This document shows positions 60,361-64,000 of a stretch of 64,000 nucleotides of DNA, in pieces (position 1 is the stretch's first letter; every line of letters begins with the position of its first letter). Origin of the DNA: Bacillus massilioanorexius (GTDB lineage Bacteria > Bacillota > Bacilli > Bacillales > DSM-1321); assembly GCF_902374955.1 (NCBI RefSeq), contig NZ_CABKRX010000087.1, positions 1-64,000 on the forward strand, given 5' to 3'. The notes beneath the pieces are model-generated. The model was given only the letters and a program-made list of their open reading frames with translations. It did not search any database and was not told where the DNA came from. The position numbers and the translations under genes are program-made.

Positions 60361-60619
60361 TATGTATGAATTACTTATAAAAAAAACTATAAGAAAATGT
60401 CTTTTTTATTATTTTTTTCTCTGTAAGCGATGTCATCCCCATCAAACTTATCTAATATTTCCGCATATTTACACACTTACAAATTCATCCAATCAGGCTT
60501 ATATTATCAATATACAGCAATCTTTCAATATGTAAAAAAGAATCCAATAATAGAAATACATAATTTATTAAGTAGACACAAAAAATATAAAATAATTTCA
60601 TTGAAAAAGGAGAAAAAAT

Positions 60620-60862
60620 ATGCCAAGTAAATATTGTTGTCCAAATTGTAAAACAAATAAAACTCGCTTTAACCTTATTGAACAAATTGTCCATGCTGTA
60701 AAAAAGGATCCTCAATCTGGTGAAGTCATTCAGGAATATAATCATGATCAACTCGAACCTTTTCATCTGGCATATAATGGTCCCGAACTAAGAGTCCAAT
60801 GTGCTGCTTGCGGTTTAATTGAAGCAGAAAAAACATTTGTTGCTTATGGAGATATTACATAA
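60620..60862 (+). CDS. Small zinc-ribbon-like protein, 80 aa
   Basis: The 80-residue protein has two cysteine pairs, YCCPNCKTNKTRF at the N terminus and VQCAACGLIEAEKTF at the C terminus, flanking a polar middle. This is a split zinc ribbon, as in many Bacillus hypothetical proteins. Function unknown. AAAGGAG lies 7 nt before the ATG and a strong terminator follows, supporting a real gene. It is divergent from the propeller operon. Confidence 0.75.
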   Translation: MPSKYCCPNCKTNKTRFNLIEQIVHAVKKDPQSGEVIQEYNHDQLEPFHLAYNGPELRVQCAACGLIEAEKTFVAYGDIT

Positions 60863-60968
60863 TGTCAAGTCATAACAGATGCCTTACATAAATCCAATCG
60901 CTCTCTTTTTCTACCTTCTATATCCACCTTCTCACTGATAAAGTCACACTGCCAAACATCGTCAAAAA

Positions 60969-61006
60969 GGGAGTCTACAAAATGTTGCTTCATTTTGTAG
61001 ACTCCC
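60969..61006. terminator. Bidirectional terminator between zinc-ribbon and CobW genes
   Basis: GGGAGTCTACAAAATG (60969-60984) pairs perfectly with CATTTTGTAGACTCCC (60991-61006). The minus strand continues TTTTTGAC; the plus strand TTCGTTATTT. Confidence 0.88.
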
Positions 61007-61049
61007 TTCGTTATTTCTTACTAGAGTACTTTTTAGAATAGAAAAATCT

Positions 61050-61985
61050 TTATGAAAGCTCTGTTTCTATTTCTAAATTACGTAGATTTTCAATGATTTC
61101 GTCTTTGTTCAAATGTTGTCCGATTATGACAATATTCAACGGCATTTTAATTAACTCTTGAACCATAACTGGTGTTCCATAGGAATATTGGAATAAAAAT
61201 GGATATTGAGAATGTGTAAAGCCAATATATCCTTTAATACGGTAAACAGTATCCGGTAAAGATTTTAGCCATTTTTCAAACGAGTCATATTGAATAGACT
61301 TATTAAATGTATATAAAATCGTTTCTAATTGTAAATGACTGATACTATGTTTAGATGTTTCATTTTTATCAATTTGACGAGTATTTCTTTTTTGAAAATC
61401 ACTCAACGAAACTTTACTTTGGTTCGTAAACAAACAAAGTGCTTCATTATTTAACGATTGTATATCGAAAAGTATGGTTGCACATTCACTTTCAGAAACT
61501 TTATCTGCTTTATTCAGTAGAATTGTATCCGCATGAACGATTTGTTCAACCATTAATTGACGAATTTGTGGTGATAGTTGATTACGGTCCTTCCATCTTG
61601 AAATGTCGACAACTGTAATAATCCCTCGATATTCTAATTGCTTAGCTAATAAAGGTGACATCACACTATCTACCACCTCAACTGGATGTGCTGCACCTGT
61701 TGTTTCTATGTATATCGCATCTAGTTCATTTTCATGCAATAGTTCAGTTAGCTGAGCTTCTAATTTTTCTGAAATGGTACAGCAAATACAACCATCAAAA
61801 AGCTCTTTAAATGGTACTCCTTCCCCTTCAATGATTGCCGAATCAATTGATATACTACCTAATTCATTTAATAGTACCGCTATTTTTCGGTTCTCTTTTT
61901 TCTCTGCTTTCATAATATGTTGTAACAGTGTCGTTTTTCCACTACCTAAAAAACCACCAATGATATATACTTCCGTTGTTTTCAT
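61050..61985 (-). CDS. CobW/COG0523-family GTPase (metal chaperone)
   Basis: The 311-residue G3E GTPase has Walker A GGFLGSGKTTLL, the metal-binding GCICC motif (about residue 66-70) typical of COG0523 metallochaperones, the ETTGAAHP switch, a NKAD nucleotide-specificity motif in LLNKADKVS, and a C-terminal CobW_C domain (about 215-305: YRIKGYIGFTHSQYPFLFQYSYG). Members deliver zinc or other metals or act in cofactor assembly. No His-rich tract is seen. The metal is not known. GAGGTG precedes the ATG. Confidence 0.88.
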   Translation of the reverse strand: MKTTEVYIIGGFLGSGKTTLLQHIMKAEKKENRKIAVLLNELGSISIDSAIIEGEGVPFKELFDGCICCTISEKLEAQLTELLHENELDAIYIETTGAAHPVEVVDSVMSPLLAKQLEYRGIITVVDISRWKDRNQLSPQIRQLMVEQIVHADTILLNKADKVSESECATILFDIQSLNNEALCLFTNQSKVSLSDFQKRNTRQIDKNETSKHSISHLQLETILYTFNKSIQYDSFEKWLKSLPDTVYRIKGYIGFTHSQYPFLFQYSYGTPVMVQELIKMPLNIVIIGQHLNKDEIIENLRNLEIETELS

Positions 61986-62166
61986 TTTTCACACCTCATC
62001 GAATCCAAACTTCTTTAAGAAATAGTATCATAAACTGTTTCACTCTGTACAATTGATTTTGTTTTAAAGAAGGATTTTTTTACATTTATCACTTTAAATA
62101 TCATAGAACTTTATGATAAAAAGAAATTAATACATAGTAATCTATTTAACAGGAAAGGGTTTTATC

Positions 62167-62880
62167 ATGAAATATGCCAATGTTGTCCCAGCAACCTTAA
62201 GACAATTTATGCTTGATCCCACTATTGATCATTTAAAAAACATTTTGCTTCAAAATACTGGAGAAACAGATTTCCTAGATTTTAAGTCTAAGTGGATTGA
62301 TATGACCAAACTTGCCAAACATGTTTTAGCCATTTCTAACTCTGGTGGAGGATGCATAATAGTAGGAGTTAGCCAGCAAGATGACGGTACACCTGTACTA
62401 GACGGACTGAAACCTGAGGATATTCTTGACAAAGCAGATGTAGATAATAAACTGGAACATTTGCTTCCAAAATACATTAAATATCGAACAGAGGATTTTA
62501 CATTTTCACAGAGAACTCACGATTTGCTTAAAGGAAAAACATTTCAAGTCCTTATTATAGAATATGATCCAAAGTATGTCCCATATACATCTGTCATTAA
62601 TCAAGGGGAATTAAAATATGGTGCTATCTACATCAGGCAAGGGACAAAGTCTATAGAAGCGAGCAATGAAAAATTAGTTGAAATCATTTTAAGAAAGGTC
62701 CAAGCTGGAGGCTCAAGTGTAGAGGAGTTTAACCTTCGCGATCACCTTCAACAATTAAATATCCTTATTGATGAATTACATTCTGATCATAATGAGGAAT
62801 ACATACAGTTTCTACAAGAATTAATTGAAGAAAAAAAGAATTGTATACGAAAATATCTTCAAATTAATAAAAGCTACTGA
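62167..62880 (+). CDS. Standalone AlbA_2 (Schlafen-type) domain protein
   Basis: The 237-residue protein has an AlbA_2/divergent AAA-4-type domain (about 35-170): ETDFLDFKSKWID, AISNSGGGCIIVGV and GAIYIRQGTKSIEASN, motifs shared with Schlafen-like nucleic-acid-binding or nuclease proteins. The acidic residues in DFLDFK could form an active site as in Schlafen nucleases. No helicase or HTH partner domain is present and the tail is a charged helical segment. Roles in RNA processing or defence are possible, none proven. An AGGAAAGGG ribosome site lies before the ATG. Single-gene unit. Confidence 0.8.
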   Translation: MKYANVVPATLRQFMLDPTIDHLKNILLQNTGETDFLDFKSKWIDMTKLAKHVLAISNSGGGCIIVGVSQQDDGTPVLDGLKPEDILDKADVDNKLEHLLPKYIKYRTEDFTFSQRTHDLLKGKTFQVLIIEYDPKYVPYTSVINQGELKYGAIYIRQGTKSIEASNEKLVEIILRKVQAGGSSVEEFNLRDHLQQLNILIDELHSDHNEEYIQFLQELIEEKKNCIRKYLQINKSY

Positions 62881-62903
62881 TTAAAATGGGCAGCAAAGAA
62901 AAA

Positions 62904-62947
62904 AGACTGTAGGGAAACTAGAAATTCTTCTGGTTTCCCTACAGTCT
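62904..62947 (-). terminator. Terminator of the rsiV-like gene
   Basis: AGACTGTAGGGAAACTAGAA (62904-62923) pairs with TTCTGGTTTCCCTACAGTCT (62928-62947) with one wobble; on the minus strand it is followed by TTTTTTC. It lies about 170 bp beyond the stop. Confidence 0.85.
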
Positions 62948-63117
62948 GGAAGCTATTGCTGCTATTCAATAACTTTTTTATAGGTTTTTTCTAACAGATT
63001 ATTTTTCAGAGATAAAACTAGCATAAGCGGACTTTCACTCTACCTATATTACCTACTTGTTAACAAGCAACAAAGTATCCAGTAACATCTTATTGTCCAT
63101 AACATCTTTTTAATTGG

Positions 63118-63987
63118 TTATTTGATGTATTCATTGCTAACTAATTGCTTTTGAATCACTTTTGTTGGGATTACAAATTCTACGACTCCCATATAACCAG
63201 GTGCAACTTCATATTTATCAAAAGAAATGACAAGCTTCCCTTGTTTATTAATATAGAAGTTTTGATCTTTAGAAATCTTTTCGAAAGGCTCAGTAAAAAG
63301 CTCGTCACCAGTTCCTGTTACCCAATATACTTTTTGAGAATTTTTTTTCATTTGAGCTCTCATTTGTTCTTTAATATTTTCACTTATAATTGAGATATAA
63401 TCATTATTTTTAAATAAGCTAGGTAAAGTTATCAACACTTCATTCTTTTTATCAATTGTATCAAATTTCATAGTTGTTGACGATGATCCGACTATATTAA
63501 CATTATATCTTGCGATAGAAAGAATTTGTTTGTTGTCAGTCTTTATTTCATAGCCACTTTCAACACCTAAATGTCCTCCGCCGTTTTTCTTTAACTCTTC
63601 CATATCCGCTGTAAATTGTTCATAAAGCTTTTCATTTTCTGCTAAATACTTTTCATTTAGACTTGCTTCTAATTCCTTATTATCTAAATTCTCAATTGCC
63701 GGCACTTTAATATTGGCATTATACGTTCCATCATCTACTTTATATTCTCTAAACGTGATTAATTTTACTATTTTCCCTAATACCGGAACATCTTCGAAAG
63801 CATAAGCAACAGTCGAACTCGTATTTACAGTTGTAATGAAAAGAATGACCGCTGCTGCCACAGCTATCCATATATTTCTTGCCTTCCCTTTCTTTTTCTT
63901 GCTTAAAGTTTGTTTCACTAGTATATTTAATTCTTCTGGTATTTCCGTATTGTTATAATCATTTATTAATTTCCTCATTGCATTCAT
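63118..63987 (-). CDS. RsiV-like anti-sigma factor
   Basis: The 289-residue protein has a cytoplasmic N terminus (MNAMRKLINDYNNTEIPEELNILVKQTL) that would hold an ECF sigma factor, one TM helix (about 39-58) and an extracytoplasmic DUF4163/DUF3298 region (about 75-285; GHLGVESGYEIKT, FDKYEVAPGYMGVVEFVIP). This is the layout of RsiV, which senses lysozyme and is cut by signal peptidase and RasP to release SigV. A sigV gene is expected just upstream, beyond the window end. GGAGG lies 8 nt before the ATG. Confidence 0.85.
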   Translation of the reverse strand: MNAMRKLINDYNNTEIPEELNILVKQTLSKKKKGKARNIWIAVAAAVILFITTVNTSSTVAYAFEDVPVLGKIVKLITFREYKVDDGTYNANIKVPAIENLDNKELEASLNEKYLAENEKLYEQFTADMEELKKNGGGHLGVESGYEIKTDNKQILSIARYNVNIVGSSSTTMKFDTIDKKNEVLITLPSLFKNNDYISIISENIKEQMRAQMKKNSQKVYWVTGTGDELFTEPFEKISKDQNFYINKQGKLVISFDKYEVAPGYMGVVEFVIPTKVIQKQLVSNEYIK

Positions 63988-64000
63988 TTTATTTGCCTCC

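Overview
The window is chromosomal DNA from a low-GC, spore-forming Firmicute of the family Bacillaceae. The evidence is the many Bacillus-type genes (Spo0M-like, YdjO-like, YkpA-like ABC-F, YitJ, MetI, YflJ-like, RsiV-like, GerT-like coat protein), strong AGGAGG ribosome binding sites, abundant U-tailed terminators, an S-box (SAM-I) riboswitch, a candidate sigma-K promoter and Rex operators. I cannot name the species. No rRNA, tRNA, CRISPR array or prophage is visible; the only intact mobile element is one IS3/IS150-type insertion sequence.

Layout. 1-9.7 kb: a short Spo0M-like protein and a 7-TM double-PAS histidine kinase, a LysM-3D cell-wall protein, a YdjO-like zinc-ribbon protein, an MMPL transporter, the S1-domain protein CvfB/YitL, a class I/II aminotransferase and a lipoprotein. 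10-24 kb: a YkpA-type ABC-F ATPase, an OFA-type MFS transporter behind about 1.3 kb of gene-free AT-rich DNA, the fermentative AdhE with two Rex-like sites, an APH-fold kinase, a hemolysin-III membrane protein, an LCP-family lipoprotein and an SF1 helicase. 24.3-25.8 kb: the IS element, which sits inside the loop of an older transcription terminator. 26-33.5 kb: a SleB-type hydrolase, a doubly frameshifted traX-like pseudogene, the odhA-odhB operon and a polysaccharide deacetylase. 33.8-41 kb: a methionine operon (metI-yitJ-metH) behind a strong promoter and a SAM riboswitch. 41-52 kb: mscL, SRPBCC, PAP2, dapF, carbonic anhydrase, small membrane proteins, a MATE exporter, two alpha-crystallin-type genes (one with a sigma-K promoter), an SDR protein and a repeat-bearing CAP protein.

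The most unusual part is 52.6-60.3 kb. Seven genes on the minus strand encode a beta-propeller lipoprotein, two near-identical OmpR-type regulators, three paralogous HAMP histidine kinases and a YtkA/FixH-like lipoprotein with a Met/His-rich tail. A strong terminator splits them into two transcription units (propeller-RR1-HK1-RR2, and HK2-HK3-YtkA-like). The regulators share an almost identical recognition helix and the kinases almost identical phosphotransfer helices, while the three extracytoplasmic sensors differ. This looks like a local expansion of one two-component system into a multi-sensor network bounded by surface lipoproteins. The window ends with a zinc-ribbon protein, a CobW-type GTPase, a standalone AlbA_2 (Schlafen-type) protein and an RsiV-like anti-sigma factor.
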